The notes under the pieces: model-generated | Told to the model about the DNA's origin: nothing | Database searches by the model: none | The model's input: the letters and a program-made list of their open reading frames with translations, nothing else | Shown here: one piece after another, positions 35,485 to 44,690 of the stretch | Layout of the letters: every line of letters begins with the position of its first letter | Numbering within the stretch: the first letter of the stretch is position 1 | NCBI GenBank assembly: GCA_030765645.1 | Contig: JAVCCE010000007.1 | Coordinates: 1-64,000, forward strand | Source of the DNA: Candidatus Hinthialibacter antarcticus | Lineage (GTDB): Bacteria > Hinthialibacterota > Hinthialibacteria > Hinthialibacterales > Hinthialibacteraceae | Reading direction: 5' to 3' | DNA length: 64,000 nt | Position numbers and translations under genes: made by a program

Positions 35485-35988
35485 ATGAAAAACGCACTGT
35501 CTCCCCTCTTAGCCGTTCTCGCAGCATTCGCCCTGGTCGGCGCCTGGAGCCTGCTTCCGCCGCAGGATGTCTTTATATCCGACTTGGAGGTTGAAGTCGT
35601 CAGTTGGTATTGGGCCGAACCCCAGCGGGACGCTTCGACCGACGGCAACAGCCTGATGATCGGTGAGCGGTGGTTTGCGCGCGGTTACGGCGTTCATGCC
35701 GCCACGGAATTGAAAGTGCCCGTCCCTTCAACAGCGAAGGCGTTTATCACGTACATCGGCATAGATGACGAGGTCGGCGAAGAAGTCCCGTCCAGCGTAC
35801 AATTCATCATTATCGGCGACGGCGCGACCTTGTACGAAAGCCCCATGATGGTCGCGACTGATCCGCCGCGCCGCGTGTATCTCAATGTCGAAGGCATTGC
35901 CGAACTGCGTTTAATTGCGACCGACGGCGGCGACTCGCCCAACCACGACCACGCCGACTGGGCCAACGCCCGCTTTCTGTCAGACTAA
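35485..35988 (+). CDS. exported NPCBM-domain protein
   Basis: 167 aa: an N-terminal hydrophobic signal or anchor (PLLAVLAAFALVGAWSL) followed by one NPCBM/NEW2-type carbohydrate-binding module. Hallmarks are ARGYGVHAATELKVPVP, YIGIDDEVGE, VQFIIIGDGATLYES and the ending TDGGDSPNHDHADWANARF. Normally this module is fused to glycosidases; here it stands alone, as a small binding or surface protein. It has no operon partner. Confidence 0.85.
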   Translation: MKNALSPLLAVLAAFALVGAWSLLPPQDVFISDLEVEVVSWYWAEPQRDASTDGNSLMIGERWFARGYGVHAATELKVPVPSTAKAFITYIGIDDEVGEEVPSSVQFIIIGDGATLYESPMMVATDPPRRVYLNVEGIAELRLIATDGGDSPNHDHADWANARFLSD

Positions 35989-36013
35989 TTGGCTCAGTCA
36001 CGCCCTTAAACAC

Positions 36014-36040
36014 AAAAAAAGAGCGCAGCAGATGCTGCGC
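36014..36040 (-). terminator. terminator of the parvulin gene
   Basis: GCGCAGCA/TGCTGCGC stem with a 2-nt centre followed on the minus strand by TCTTTTTTT, about 28 bp past the stop. Confidence 0.85.
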
Positions 36041-36068
36041 CCTTTAGTCATCAATTTGAATTCAGACA

Positions 36069-37157
36069 TTACTTCAGTTCGTCTGGTGAGAGTTGAATCG
36101 TCGGAGAGGAACTCGCGTTAGGATCGGCTTTTGCCGCGTGGCGTTTTTTCCAATCGTCATCACTCATAACAGTTTCAACTTTGGCGTCTTTTTCCAGCGA
36201 TTCGATATAGCTTTGCACATTCGCTTGCATTTCAGTATTTTTCAAATGCGCTGAGATTTGGGGTTTCACTTCATCAATCGGCGTGACGCCTTCTTCGCGC
36301 TTGCCATTGAGTTGAATCAGGTGATAGCCAAACTGAGTTTCGACGATCTGGCTCACTTCGCCTTCTTTCATGCCAAATGCGGATTCTTCAAACGGCTTCA
36401 CCATTTGACCGCGGCCAAACCATCCCAAATCGCCGCCCTGAGGCGCGCTGGGGCATTTGGAAAACTCTTTTGCCGCATCGGCGAAGGCAATCTCATTCGA
36501 TTCGATCTTCTTGCGAATGTCCGTCAATTGCTCTTTGGCTTTGGCCCGATCTTCGTCGGTGGCTTTTTCATCGGCCATCAGAAGAATGTGAGAGGCTTGC
36601 ACCTGTTCGGGCGTTTGGAAATATTGCGAGTTGGAATCATAAAATTCTTTGCAGGCTTCGTCGGTCGGCTCTGCAGGCTCTTTAACTTCTGATTCCAGCA
36701 CTTTTTGGTAAACCAGTTGTTGAGCGTAATCTTTGCGCAGTTCTTCTTCGGTGGCGCCGCGTTGCGCGAGCATCGCCTGGAAAGCGTCTTCGGTTTTGGC
36801 TTGTTCTTTAATACTATCGATAAACTCGTCGACTTCTTCTTGGGGCGCTTCAATCTTTAGTTCATTGGCTTTTTGTTCGAGCAGCGTCATTTGGGTTAAT
36901 CGTTTCACGGATTCCTCGTAGAAAATCACATAGGCGTTCTGTTTCAGTTGCGGCGGAATTTGACCGCCTTTGGTCGTCATGAAACGATCAATTTCGTCCA
37001 TGATTTCGGCTTCGGTAATGGCTTTGCCATTGACCTTGCAAACGTCAATATTTTCACGCGGCTGGGCCGCGTCTGCCTGGCTGTATCCAAACGGCATGGA
37101 AACAAGCGCCAGCAGTCCGCAGAATAGCAATGCGGCTGAATGGGTACGAACGAACAT
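36069..37157 (-). CDS. exported parvulin-type peptidyl-prolyl isomerase (SurA/PrsA-like)
   Basis: 362 aa with a signal peptide ([16 protein letters not shown]). A SurA-N-like helical chaperone region (about residues 38-170) precedes one PpiC rotamase domain at about 190-285: [46 protein letters not shown] and [11 protein letters not shown]. It folds exported or outer-membrane proteins. The C-terminal tail is polar and Lys-rich. A promoter candidate lies upstream and a terminator follows, so it is monocistronic. Confidence 0.92.
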   Translation of the reverse strand: MFVRTHSAALLFCGLLALVSMPFGYSQADAAQPRENIDVCKVNGKAITEAEIMDEIDRFMTTKGGQIPPQLKQNAYVIFYEESVKRLTQMTLLEQKANELKIEAPQEEVDEFIDSIKEQAKTEDAFQAMLAQRGATEEELRKDYAQQLVYQKVLESEVKEPAEPTDEACKEFYDSNSQYFQTPEQVQASHILLMADEKATDEDRAKAKEQLTDIRKKIESNEIAFADAAKEFSKCPSAPQGGDLGWFGRGQMVKPFEESAFGMKEGEVSQIVETQFGYHLIQLNGKREEGVTPIDEVKPQISAHLKNTEMQANVQSYIESLEKDAKVETVMSDDDWKKRHAAKADPNASSSPTIQLSPDELK

Positions 37158-37269
37158 AATGATAAAACCCCTTTACCGGATTTCGCGGAATACAGTAAGC
37201 GCAAGAAAGAACAACCGGGGGAAAACTTAGGCCGGTGCAGATACTGCGCGGACAGTCCACGTGGATGGC

Positions 37270-37298
37270 AAGTTAATCGAACATTGGGCGCCCGTCAA
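37270..37298 (-). promoter_or_regulatory. sigma-70-type promoter of the parvulin gene
   Basis: On the minus strand TTGACG, 17-bp spacer, TAACTT. Transcription would begin about 105 nt before the start codon at 37157. Confidence 0.4.
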
Positions 37299-37427
37299 CT
37301 TGCTTTCAACATTGTATCATAAATGAATGCAGATGAAAAATGCAACGCAGGGTGAATGAAACCGCGCCCGGTGATATACTCCCTTCCATCTTAAATAGAC
37401 AGTAATTGATAGGGTGGACTCGCGTTG

Positions 37428-37512
37428 TGTCATTGCGAGCGAAGCGAAGCAATCTCGTTTTACATTAAACTTAGGGATTGCCGCAGTCGCTAATGCTCCC
37501 TCGCAATTGACA
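37428..37512. repeat. MITE-like repeat between ppi and aroB
   Basis: Begins TGTCATTGCGAGCGAAGCGA and ends in the inverted counterpart GCTCCCTCGCAATTGACA, about 85 bp. Elements of this TCATTGCGAG type are widespread in many bacterial phyla. The rest of 37158-37551 contains a promoter on the minus strand and nothing else recognisable. Confidence 0.7.
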
Positions 37513-37551
37513 CGCAAGTCGGGTATTTCGCATGAGTGAAAAATCCTCCCG

Positions 37552-38676
37552 ATGAACATTAATCAAAGCAGGATTATGGAAACCAAACAGTCTCAAACCA
37601 ATATCCGGGTCGGACTCGGCGACCGCAGCTATACCATCACCGTCGAATCCGGCGTCATCGACCAAGTCGGCGAATACGCCAAATCACTCGGGTTTCACTC
37701 GCCGCTGGCGATCATCAGCGACGATACTGTCGCGCCCATCTACGGCGAACGCGTATTAAATTCGCTCAAAAATGCGGGCTTCGAGGCAGAATTGATCTAC
37801 TTCCCCGCTGGCGAGACCCACAAACACCTCGAAACCGTCTCGTATCTCTATGACGAAATGGTGAACTTGCGCCCCGAACGCGACGGCGGCGTGATCGCGC
37901 TGGGCGGCGGCGTCGCGGGCGACATCGCGGGCTTCGTCGCGGCGACGTATCTGCGCGGGCTGCGCTTCATTCAGGTACCAACCACGCTTCTGGCGCAAGT
38001 TGACGCCAGCGTTGGCGGCAAGGTCGGCGTCGACCACGCAGGCGGAAAAAACCTGATCGGCGCCTTTCATCAGCCCCATGCGGTGTTGATTGATCCATTA
38101 TCGCTGAAAACTCTCGACAAGCGCCAAATTCGCGCTGGACTGGCTGAGGTCATTAAACATGGCGTCATCGCCGACGCCGCGTTGTTCGCGCGCGTTGATG
38201 AAACGCTTGACGCTCTGCTTGACGTAGATGTCGATGCGTACGGCGAGATCATCCCCTGGAACTGCCGCATCAAAGCCCATGTGGTCGAACAAGATGAACG
38301 CGAAAGCGGCGTCCGCGCCATTTTGAATTTCGGCCATACCATCGGTCACGCTGTCGAAGCGCTGACCGGCTACGAAACCTATCTGCACGGCGAGGCCGTG
38401 GCAATTGGAATGCTTGCTGAATCGCTGCTTGGCGAAAAACTCGGAATCACGCCGCCCGAAGTTACTCAATCCATGCAACGCTTGATTGAACGAGCGGGGT
38501 TCCCAATGGAAAAGCCCAAAATCGACGCGGATGCGCTGATTGAATCCATGTTTCGCGATAAGAAAGTCAAAGCGGGCAAATTGCGCTTTATTTTTCCTGA
38601 AAGCATCGGTAAAGTAAGGATCGAATCAGTCGATGACCTTGAATTGATAAAACAAGTATGGGACTCATTTCGTTAA
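37552..38676 (+). CDS. aroB: 3-dehydroquinate synthase
   Basis: Second step of the shikimate pathway (DAHP to 3-dehydroquinate), NAD- and metal-dependent. ALGGGVAGDIAGFVAATYLRG, PTTLLAQVDASVGGKVGVDH and the metal-site His in LNFGHTIGHAVE are present. Length 374 aa. The start is uncertain: ATG at 37552 lacks a Shine-Dalgarno and an ATG eight codons later has AGGA only 2 nt before it. Confidence 0.95.
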   Translation: MNINQSRIMETKQSQTNIRVGLGDRSYTITVESGVIDQVGEYAKSLGFHSPLAIISDDTVAPIYGERVLNSLKNAGFEAELIYFPAGETHKHLETVSYLYDEMVNLRPERDGGVIALGGGVAGDIAGFVAATYLRGLRFIQVPTTLLAQVDASVGGKVGVDHAGGKNLIGAFHQPHAVLIDPLSLKTLDKRQIRAGLAEVIKHGVIADAALFARVDETLDALLDVDVDAYGEIIPWNCRIKAHVVEQDERESGVRAILNFGHTIGHAVEALTGYETYLHGEAVAIGMLAESLLGEKLGITPPEVTQSMQRLIERAGFPMEKPKIDADALIESMFRDKKVKAGKLRFIFPESIGKVRIESVDDLELIKQVWDSFR

Positions 38677-38767
38677 AAATAGACAGCCAACTTTAGCCTG
38701 AATTCTAGAAACTCGGTTGACACGCAACATTATATCGGCTGTAATACTCATGATCGGAGACTTTCGG

Positions 38768-39163
38768 ATGTCCAGTCGTAGTCTCGTTTTAGTTGTATTT
38801 TCGTTTTGCTTGATTTCGGTTGAGGGATGCTTGACGACTCTGGTGCGGGTAGAAACCACGCCGCCTGGAGCGCAGGTGCATTATGACTACCAGCCCCAAG
38901 GCGTCACTCCAACCGAATTCGAGGTCGACTGGTACGGAAAACACCGGCTCACGCTCGACCATCCCGAATTTGGCCGCCGGGTCGAAGACGTCCACTTGAA
39001 AGCGCCAGCCTATCTGACGTTTCCCATGGATTTCTTTACCGCGATTTTGCCCTTCAAAGTCGTTGACCGGCATACCATCGAGATTGATCTGAGCGAAGAT
39101 GCGACGTCCAATACGGAGGAGCCAGATCATGAATCAGAGGGGACGCAACAAAACAACCCGTAA
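38768..39163 (+). CDS. PEGA-domain lipoprotein
   Basis: 131 aa from the start with GGAG 8 nt upstream. The lipoprotein signal ends in a hydrophobic stretch and LISVEGC (loose lipobox). The mature part is a PEGA domain: VETTPPGAQVHYD, GVTPTEFEV and KHRLTLDHPEFG. PEGA domains are surface or periplasmic and often bind sugar polymers or envelope proteins. The 3' end overlaps the next gene by 35 bp, so the three genes 38768-40621 form an operon. Confidence 0.75.
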   Translation: MSSRSLVLVVFSFCLISVEGCLTTLVRVETTPPGAQVHYDYQPQGVTPTEFEVDWYGKHRLTLDHPEFGRRVEDVHLKAPAYLTFPMDFFTAILPFKVVDRHTIEIDLSEDATSNTEEPDHESEGTQQNNP

Positions 39164-39581
39164 CCAGGAATCGGGCGGCGGCAATGCGCTGTTTACGTTG
39201 GGTTTGGTCAGCGTGATCGCACTGTTAATCGTCGGCTGGGTCATGCAAGGCGGTATGGAGTCACTCGCCGGCAAAGCCAAAGACCTAAGCAACATCACTC
39301 TGGGCGGCGCTCAAACCGCTGAAAATCCCAACGACCCAGAAGCGAAATTGACGGCGGCCCCGGTCAATGTAACGGCCCTCCAGCCTGCTGCACAAGAAAG
39401 TTCTCAGGCGGAACTCCGGGTCATCACCGAAAAATGGCAAACCAAACTCGAACAAGAACGCCAAGAATATCAGCGCCAGGTTGAGTCAATGAAAACCAAT
39501 TACGAAAGCCAGATTAAAGACCTGGAAATGAAGATGAAGATTCTTCAACTCGAAAATAAATCGCTTCGGGGAAATTCATAA
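39129..39581 (+). CDS. single-span membrane protein with coiled coil
   Basis: 150 aa. A short basic N-terminus is followed by one membrane span (FTLGLVSVIALLIVGWVM), a Thr/Ala/Pro-rich linker, and a C-terminal coiled coil from about residue 95 (WQTKLEQERQEYQRQVESM...). The architecture suggests an envelope scaffold. GAGGAG lies 7 nt upstream of the chosen ATG inside the preceding gene. No family recognised. Confidence 0.7.
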   Translation: MNQRGRNKTTRNQESGGGNALFTLGLVSVIALLIVGWVMQGGMESLAGKAKDLSNITLGGAQTAENPNDPEAKLTAAPVNVTALQPAAQESSQAELRVITEKWQTKLEQERQEYQRQVESMKTNYESQIKDLEMKMKILQLENKSLRGNS

Positions 39582-39583
39582 AC

Positions 39584-40621
39584 ATGCCTTACGTGTTTGG
39601 CGTTGACGGGGGCGGCTCCAATTGCCGTTCGATTCTTACCACTGACGACGGCAGAACGCTCCATGTCGGACGAGGCCCTTCGGTCAACTATCACGAAGTC
39701 GGCGCCGGACAAGCCACCCGCGTCATCAGCAAGTTATTCAAAGAAGCGCTCGAAGCGGCCCATGCCGGTCCCCGTGAATGTAAGGCCGCCTGCCTCGGTC
39801 TGGCAGGTTCAGCCCGGGAGCAAGACAAGTCAACCCTCTCTCCATTATTTGACAACATCTTCACCGAGACGCCTTATGTTTTAGTGAGCGACGCCGAAAT
39901 CGCGCTCGCCAGCGGCGCCATGTCTGACAGCGGCATCCTGGTGATGGCCGGGACCGGCTCCATGGTGTTCGGCAAGAACGATCACGGTCAAACCGGGCGC
40001 GTCGGTGGATACGGCCCCGCCGTCTCAGATGACGGCAGCGGGTATCGCATCGCGATCGAAGCCATCCGCGCCCTGCTGCGCAGCCATGACGGCGTTGAAG
40101 GCGAAACGACGCTCGGCCCGGTCTTACTCAAACATCTCGAACTTAAAGGCATCGACGAACTGGTTGTATGGATCAACTCAGACCAGGCCACCCGGCGCCG
40201 CGTCGCAGAATTGGCGCCGCTGGTGATTCGCGCCGCCAATGAAGACGACCCCGCAGCGGACGCCATCCTCAATCAAGAAGCCGACACCCTGGCGCTGGGC
40301 GTGGACGCGTTGCATAAACGTTTAAACTTTAAAGAAAATGTGCAAGTGGTGATGGGCGGCGGATTGTTGTTACACAGTTCATATTACAACCAACTCTTAC
40401 GCCGCAAGATCATGTATTTGATTCAAAGCGCCGCTGTCAACCCGCCCAAATTAGAACCGATTTTTGGCGCAGCGCTATACGCCTACTCGTTAGCAGGCAT
40501 TGAAATCAATGATGATTTGTTGGATTCGATGCAGCGTTCTTATCGAGAATTGGTTAAGAAATTACCTCTTCAAACAGCCCCAGCCCCGAAGATCGAGCCG
40601 AAGGAACCACCCGTCGAATAG
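39584..40621 (+). CDS. BadF/BadG-type ATPase, probable N-acetylglucosamine kinase-like
   Basis: 345 aa ASKHA-fold protein. Phosphate-1 motif VFGVDGGGSNCRSILT at the start, phosphate-2 motif GILVMAGTGSMVFGK near residue 125, DDGSGYRIAIEAIRA, and a late GGGLL glycine motif. The closest role would be an amino-sugar kinase; benzoyl/2-hydroxyacyl-CoA reductase activators share the fold but usually have Cys ligands not seen here. It begins 2 bp after the coiled-coil gene. A Pro-rich tail ends the protein. Confidence 0.82.
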   Translation: MPYVFGVDGGGSNCRSILTTDDGRTLHVGRGPSVNYHEVGAGQATRVISKLFKEALEAAHAGPRECKAACLGLAGSAREQDKSTLSPLFDNIFTETPYVLVSDAEIALASGAMSDSGILVMAGTGSMVFGKNDHGQTGRVGGYGPAVSDDGSGYRIAIEAIRALLRSHDGVEGETTLGPVLLKHLELKGIDELVVWINSDQATRRRVAELAPLVIRAANEDDPAADAILNQEADTLALGVDALHKRLNFKENVQVVMGGGLLLHSSYYNQLLRRKIMYLIQSAAVNPPKLEPIFGAALYAYSLAGIEINDDLLDSMQRSYRELVKKLPLQTAPAPKIEPKEPPVE

Positions 40622-40628
40622 AAACACA

Positions 40629-41927
40629 TTAAACCGTTGACGGAATGGGGATGATGGCTTCGATGGTTTCAGCAAACCCTTGTTGAAGATCGCCTTTGAG
40701 AAGGATATCTGACGCACCGCTTTGCAATAACGCGTCGCGCTCTTCGCTGGAAAGTTTCTTGCCGGTAATCACGACAATCTTGACGGAACGGCGCCAAAGT
40801 TGAGTACAATATTCAATGACGCGCTCGCCTTTGATATTCGGCATTAATAAATCCACAAAAAGAAAATCCGGTTTATGTTCCGTCAATTTCAACATGGCAT
40901 GCATTCCGCTATAGGCTTTATCGACATGATAATGCCCCCGGTTTTCGAGAAAATCAGACAACACTTCCACCATGTACGGATCATCGTCAACAATTAAAAC
41001 CGAACCGGCTTTCCCGGCTTCATAGGGTTTGGTTTCTGATTCAGGTTCGGTCGGTTGGGGCGCCGTTTTTTCTTCGACTTGCGCCGCAGGCTTTACCTGT
41101 TCTTTTTTGACCGGGATATTCAACCGAAATGTTGAACCTTCGCCGATTCGGCTTTCGAGTTCAACGCATATTTTAAGCAAGTCCGCCACGCGGCGGACAA
41201 TCGCCAGTCCCAGCCCGGCGCCCTGACAGGGCCGCGCCACCATAGGCTCGGCTTGTTCAAACAAACAGAATATTTTCTCGCGTTTTGACTCGTCGATTCC
41301 CGAACCGGTATCCGCGACTTCGAGCGTGACATGTGTTTCCCTGGGATGTATTTTGAGTTGAATGGTCCCTTTTTGAGTGAATTTGACCGCGTTGGAAACC
41401 AGCTGGCGTATCATTTCTCCCAGTTTGGCGGGGTCGCTAATTACATAGACGTCGCGCCGGGGGTAGGCGGTGATAAACTCGACCCCCTTCTCTTCCGCCA
41501 CTACCTGATAGTCGTCTAGCACGGCATCCACAATTTTTTTCAGGTCGGTCTCTTCATAAAAGACAGAAGCCGCGCCGGACTCTAAGCGGTTGAGTTCGAG
41601 CAGTTGATTGATAAGCGAAAGCAAGCGGGCGGCGTTTCGGTCGATGCGCTGAACGGCTTTGTGTTGCTTTTCATTCATATCGCCGTAGACGCCGTCATCC
41701 AGAAGCGAGTTGTAACCGATGATTGCATTCAATGGCGTACGCAACTCATGCGAGATCAGCGCAAGAAACTCGGTGCGCATACGCTCGGCTTCTTCGAGTT
41801 GCTGGGTGCGGGATTGCAGCGATTTCAAGGTTTCCTGGCAGCTGCGCATGTCTTCCACCAGCGCTTCCGCCTCAGACGCCTTGCCCGAGCGAATCAGTTG
41901 AATCAGATGTTGTAATCGGTCATCCAT
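40629..41927 (-). CDS. soluble hybrid histidine kinase with C-terminal receiver
   Basis: 432 aa without membrane spans or an obvious sensor domain. A short helical start (about 55 residues) leads to the H-box ISHELRTPLNAIIGY, the N-box LVSNAVKFT, and the glycine boxes DTGSGID and GAGLGLAIVRR. After a Pro/Glu linker comes a receiver domain with IVDDDPYMVEV and the phospho-acceptor Asp in FLFVDLLMPN. The receiver has LLKGD where Lys-Pro is usual. It converges on the BadF-type gene with 7 bp between stops. Confidence 0.92.
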   Translation of the reverse strand: MDDRLQHLIQLIRSGKASEAEALVEDMRSCQETLKSLQSRTQQLEEAERMRTEFLALISHELRTPLNAIIGYNSLLDDGVYGDMNEKQHKAVQRIDRNAARLLSLINQLLELNRLESGAASVFYEETDLKKIVDAVLDDYQVVAEEKGVEFITAYPRRDVYVISDPAKLGEMIRQLVSNAVKFTQKGTIQLKIHPRETHVTLEVADTGSGIDESKREKIFCLFEQAEPMVARPCQGAGLGLAIVRRVADLLKICVELESRIGEGSTFRLNIPVKKEQVKPAAQVEEKTAPQPTEPESETKPYEAGKAGSVLIVDDDPYMVEVLSDFLENRGHYHVDKAYSGMHAMLKLTEHKPDFLFVDLLMPNIKGERVIEYCTQLWRRSVKIVVITGKKLSSEERDALLQSGASDILLKGDLQQGFAETIEAIIPIPSTV

Positions 41928-42060
41928 GAACGCGCCGCCGTCTCTTCAAGAGCCAATAGAATTCAAATGGCTTCTGTTTCATTATATCGAAGACGCTATC
42001 CGGCGCCAATTCAAGCGCTTTCTTTTGTTCAGTACCATTTTTCTTACATGCTCAATTCAT

Positions 42061-44415
42061 TTACGACGGGCGGCGCAGCGCGATTCGCCCATACGCCGAT
42101 AGGATTTCATTTTTCATGTTGTCGTGGGCGGGGTCGATTAAGCGCGGGTCTTTCTGGAACATGTCATGCGCCGTTTGATTGGCCGCCTGCAACAACTCGC
42201 CGTCGCGCATGGGGTCAGCCAGATGGAAGCGAATACGCCCGCTTTGCTTGGTGCCGAACGCCTCGCCGGGGCCGCGCAGTTTTAAGTCTTCTTCTGCAAT
42301 ACGAAACCCGTCGCGGGTTGCTTCCATCAGGCGCATGCGTTGTTCCGCGTAAGGCGACAAGCGTTCCGGCGTAATGAGGATACAGTATGATTTTTGCGTA
42401 CCCCGCCCTACGCGCCCGCGCAATTGATGCAATTGCGCCAAGCCAAAACGCTCGGCGCCCAAAATCACCATAATGGTTGCGTTGGGCAGATCGACGCCGA
42501 CCTCGATCACCGTGGTCGCGACAACGGCGTCGAGATCGCCCGCGCGGACTGCGTCCATCATCGCCTGTTTGTCCTGCGGCGAATGTCTGCCGTGCAACAA
42601 CGCGATGCGGCGGTTGGTTAAATGCTTTTCCGTAATCGCCTCGAAGGCCTCTTCGGTTGAAGGCAAATCGGGTTGGGTTTCTGAGGGATCAATGATGGGG
42701 CACACAATATACGCTTGCTGACCCAGCGCGATCTTTTCATCCACGAAGCCCCATACCTTGCTTTCATTAATCCAGTGCGTCCAGCGCGTTCGTATTTCAG
42801 GGCGGTTGGGCGGCAAGGTCGCGATGGTCGAAATATCCATGTCGCCGTAAACCGTCAGCGACAGCGTTCGGGGAATCGGCGTCGCGGTCGCGGCCAATAA
42901 GTCGGGATGCTCGCCCTTTTTCACCAAACGCTCGCGTTGTTCCACGCCGAATTTATGCTGTTCATCCACAACGACCAACCCCAGACGGTCGAATTCAACG
43001 TCTTCCTGAAACAAGGCGTGGGTTCCAACCACCAATTGGGCGCCGCCGGTTTTCAACGCTTGTTGGACCGCGCGACGCTCAGCGGCTTTCATGCCGCCGG
43101 TAAGCACGACCGTTTGCAATTCAGGGATGGTCTTGGTGAATGCGCGGATCGAGGCCGCGTGTTGTTGCGCCAGCAGTTCCGTCGGCGCCATTAACGCCGC
43201 CTGACAGCCGCCCGCCGCCGCCAACACCATCGCATAAACCGAAACCACCGTCTTGCCTGAGCCCACGTCGCCTTGCAGCAAGCGGTTCATCGGCGCGGAT
43301 TCCAGCATGTCCGTTTGAATTTCGCGGCAGACTTTCCGCTGTTCGTCCGTTAAGGCGAAGGGCAGGTTTTGGACAAAACGCGCAGGCCAGGCGCAAGGTT
43401 GTTTTATTTCGAGTTCAATCGCGTCAAGGTTTTCGGCAAAGGGCTCAGGGTTCGGCGCGGGATGAGAGATCCCGGTGAATTGTTTTAGTTTGCCTTGAAC
43501 AAGCCGCAGCGAAAATTGGTGAAGAAATAATTCTTCAAACACCAAGCGGCGGCGGGCGTTCTCCCAAGGCGTGTTGATCTCGCCCTCAGGTAACAACGCT
43601 TCCGGTTCGTCATCGTCTGCATCCATCGTGTTAAATAACAACGACTCTTCCGGCAGGGCCGAATCAAGCGGCGCGCCCTCCCCCGCCTGCGGCGCGTGTA
43701 AAATGCGAAACGCTTCCATGCGCGACGGGAAGCCATGCTCTTGCAAAATCGCGCTGGGCATCCATTCCACAAGATACAAACTAAAACGCTCCATCGCCTT
43801 GCTCACAATTTTGCGTATCGCCCCTTGCGTCAATTTATCGCTGAGCGGATACAGCGGGAGGATATCGCCCGCTTCCTCTTCGGTTTCATCGCTGAGTACG
43901 ACAAATTTCGGCGATGACATTTTCATAAAGGGCGCGCGGCCTTCGGCTTTTCCATGCAAACGCAGGCGCGTTCCCTGTTTAATTTGCTCAGATAAATACG
44001 ACTGGTTAAACCAAACCACTTCTAATTCGCCGCTATCGTCTTTGACGGTCGCGTTCAAGATGTGGCGTACGCGGCTGCGTCCGCGCGGCATTCGGCTTTC
44101 AACATACGTCACCGTCGCGACCACCGTCGCGATGCCATTCGGCGGCAGACTGGCGATGTCCGTCACATGGACGAAATCTTCGTAACCGCGCGGCAAATGC
44201 CAAAACAGGTCGCGCACGGTATAGACGCCCATGTTCTCAAGCGCTTTTGCGCGGCCCGGCCCGACGCCGGGGCAAAACTGCACAGGGGTCTCAAGTCCCC
44301 GCTTCTCGTCGGGCGTAGGCTTTTGGCTATGGGCGGTCTGTTTTGAAGATGTTTTCACTTTTTTTTCATTTATGTCTAAAGTCTTCGGTTGCGAATACGA
44401 TAACTCATAATGCAC
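42061..44415 (-). CDS. recG: ATP-dependent DNA helicase RecG
   Basis: Branch-migrating helicase that reverses stalled forks. 784 aa. The N-terminal wedge (OB) domain is followed by helicase motifs: GDVGSGKTVVS (Walker A), VVDEQHKFGVEQR (DExH), ATATPIPRTLSL, TVIEVGVDLPNA and QLRGRVGRGTQKSYC, plus the RecG C-terminal TRDGFRIAEEDLKLRGPGE. A Glu/Asp-rich insertion of about 40 residues sits at about 245-290. The N-terminus, from a GTG with no Shine-Dalgarno, is a ~45-residue Lys/Gln-rich lead and may start later. Confidence 0.95.
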   Translation of the reverse strand: MHYELSYSQPKTLDINEKKVKTSSKQTAHSQKPTPDEKRGLETPVQFCPGVGPGRAKALENMGVYTVRDLFWHLPRGYEDFVHVTDIASLPPNGIATVVATVTYVESRMPRGRSRVRHILNATVKDDSGELEVVWFNQSYLSEQIKQGTRLRLHGKAEGRAPFMKMSSPKFVVLSDETEEEAGDILPLYPLSDKLTQGAIRKIVSKAMERFSLYLVEWMPSAILQEHGFPSRMEAFRILHAPQAGEGAPLDSALPEESLLFNTMDADDDEPEALLPEGEINTPWENARRRLVFEELFLHQFSLRLVQGKLKQFTGISHPAPNPEPFAENLDAIELEIKQPCAWPARFVQNLPFALTDEQRKVCREIQTDMLESAPMNRLLQGDVGSGKTVVSVYAMVLAAAGGCQAALMAPTELLAQQHAASIRAFTKTIPELQTVVLTGGMKAAERRAVQQALKTGGAQLVVGTHALFQEDVEFDRLGLVVVDEQHKFGVEQRERLVKKGEHPDLLAATATPIPRTLSLTVYGDMDISTIATLPPNRPEIRTRWTHWINESKVWGFVDEKIALGQQAYIVCPIIDPSETQPDLPSTEEAFEAITEKHLTNRRIALLHGRHSPQDKQAMMDAVRAGDLDAVVATTVIEVGVDLPNATIMVILGAERFGLAQLHQLRGRVGRGTQKSYCILITPERLSPYAEQRMRLMEATRDGFRIAEEDLKLRGPGEAFGTKQSGRIRFHLADPMRDGELLQAANQTAHDMFQKDPRLIDPAHDNMKNEILSAYGRIALRRPS

Positions 44416-44605
44416 AGCGAATTAACGGTCTTACGACTACTGCACTCATACGGAAAATTTTCCCTTCTTGGTTCAAACCAATGGGGAACAATTTTCCTTT
44501 TTCTTTTTTAGCGCCTCTTTCCCAATTATGCAAACCGTTCACTTACCATTTAAAAATCAATAGGTTGCCATTTTTTCTTCCCAAATTGAATTTTGATCGC
44601 GCCAT

Positions 44606-44621
44606 TGGCGCCGTGATTGCA
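44606..44621 (+). promoter_or_regulatory. sigma-54-type promoter of fliK-flgD-flgE
   Basis: TGGCGCCGTGATTGCA matches the -24/-12 consensus TGGCACGNNNNTTGCW except at two positions, with the invariant GG and GC exactly spaced. The predicted start of transcription is near 44632, about 58 nt before the fliK ATG. Sigma-54 drives hook genes in many flagellated bacteria. Confidence 0.6.
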
Positions 44622-44690
44622 TTCTTATGGGATTCATTAGGTGTATTGGCGAGGCCGGAGCCGCCTCGAATGAAACCAAGGATGGTTGAT

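Noticed and set aside
37317-37559. 80-codon frame between the parvulin gene and aroB
   Set aside because: Contains the translated MITE-like element (DCFASLAMTQ), a common false protein.
43571-44185. 204-codon frame opposite recG
   Set aside because: Antisense to a complete helicase gene with all motifs.
44343-44690. N-terminal extension of FliK by 116 residues
   Set aside because: It runs through the sigma-54 promoter and into recG, lacks a ribosome site, and is Phe/Pro-rich unlike FliK.
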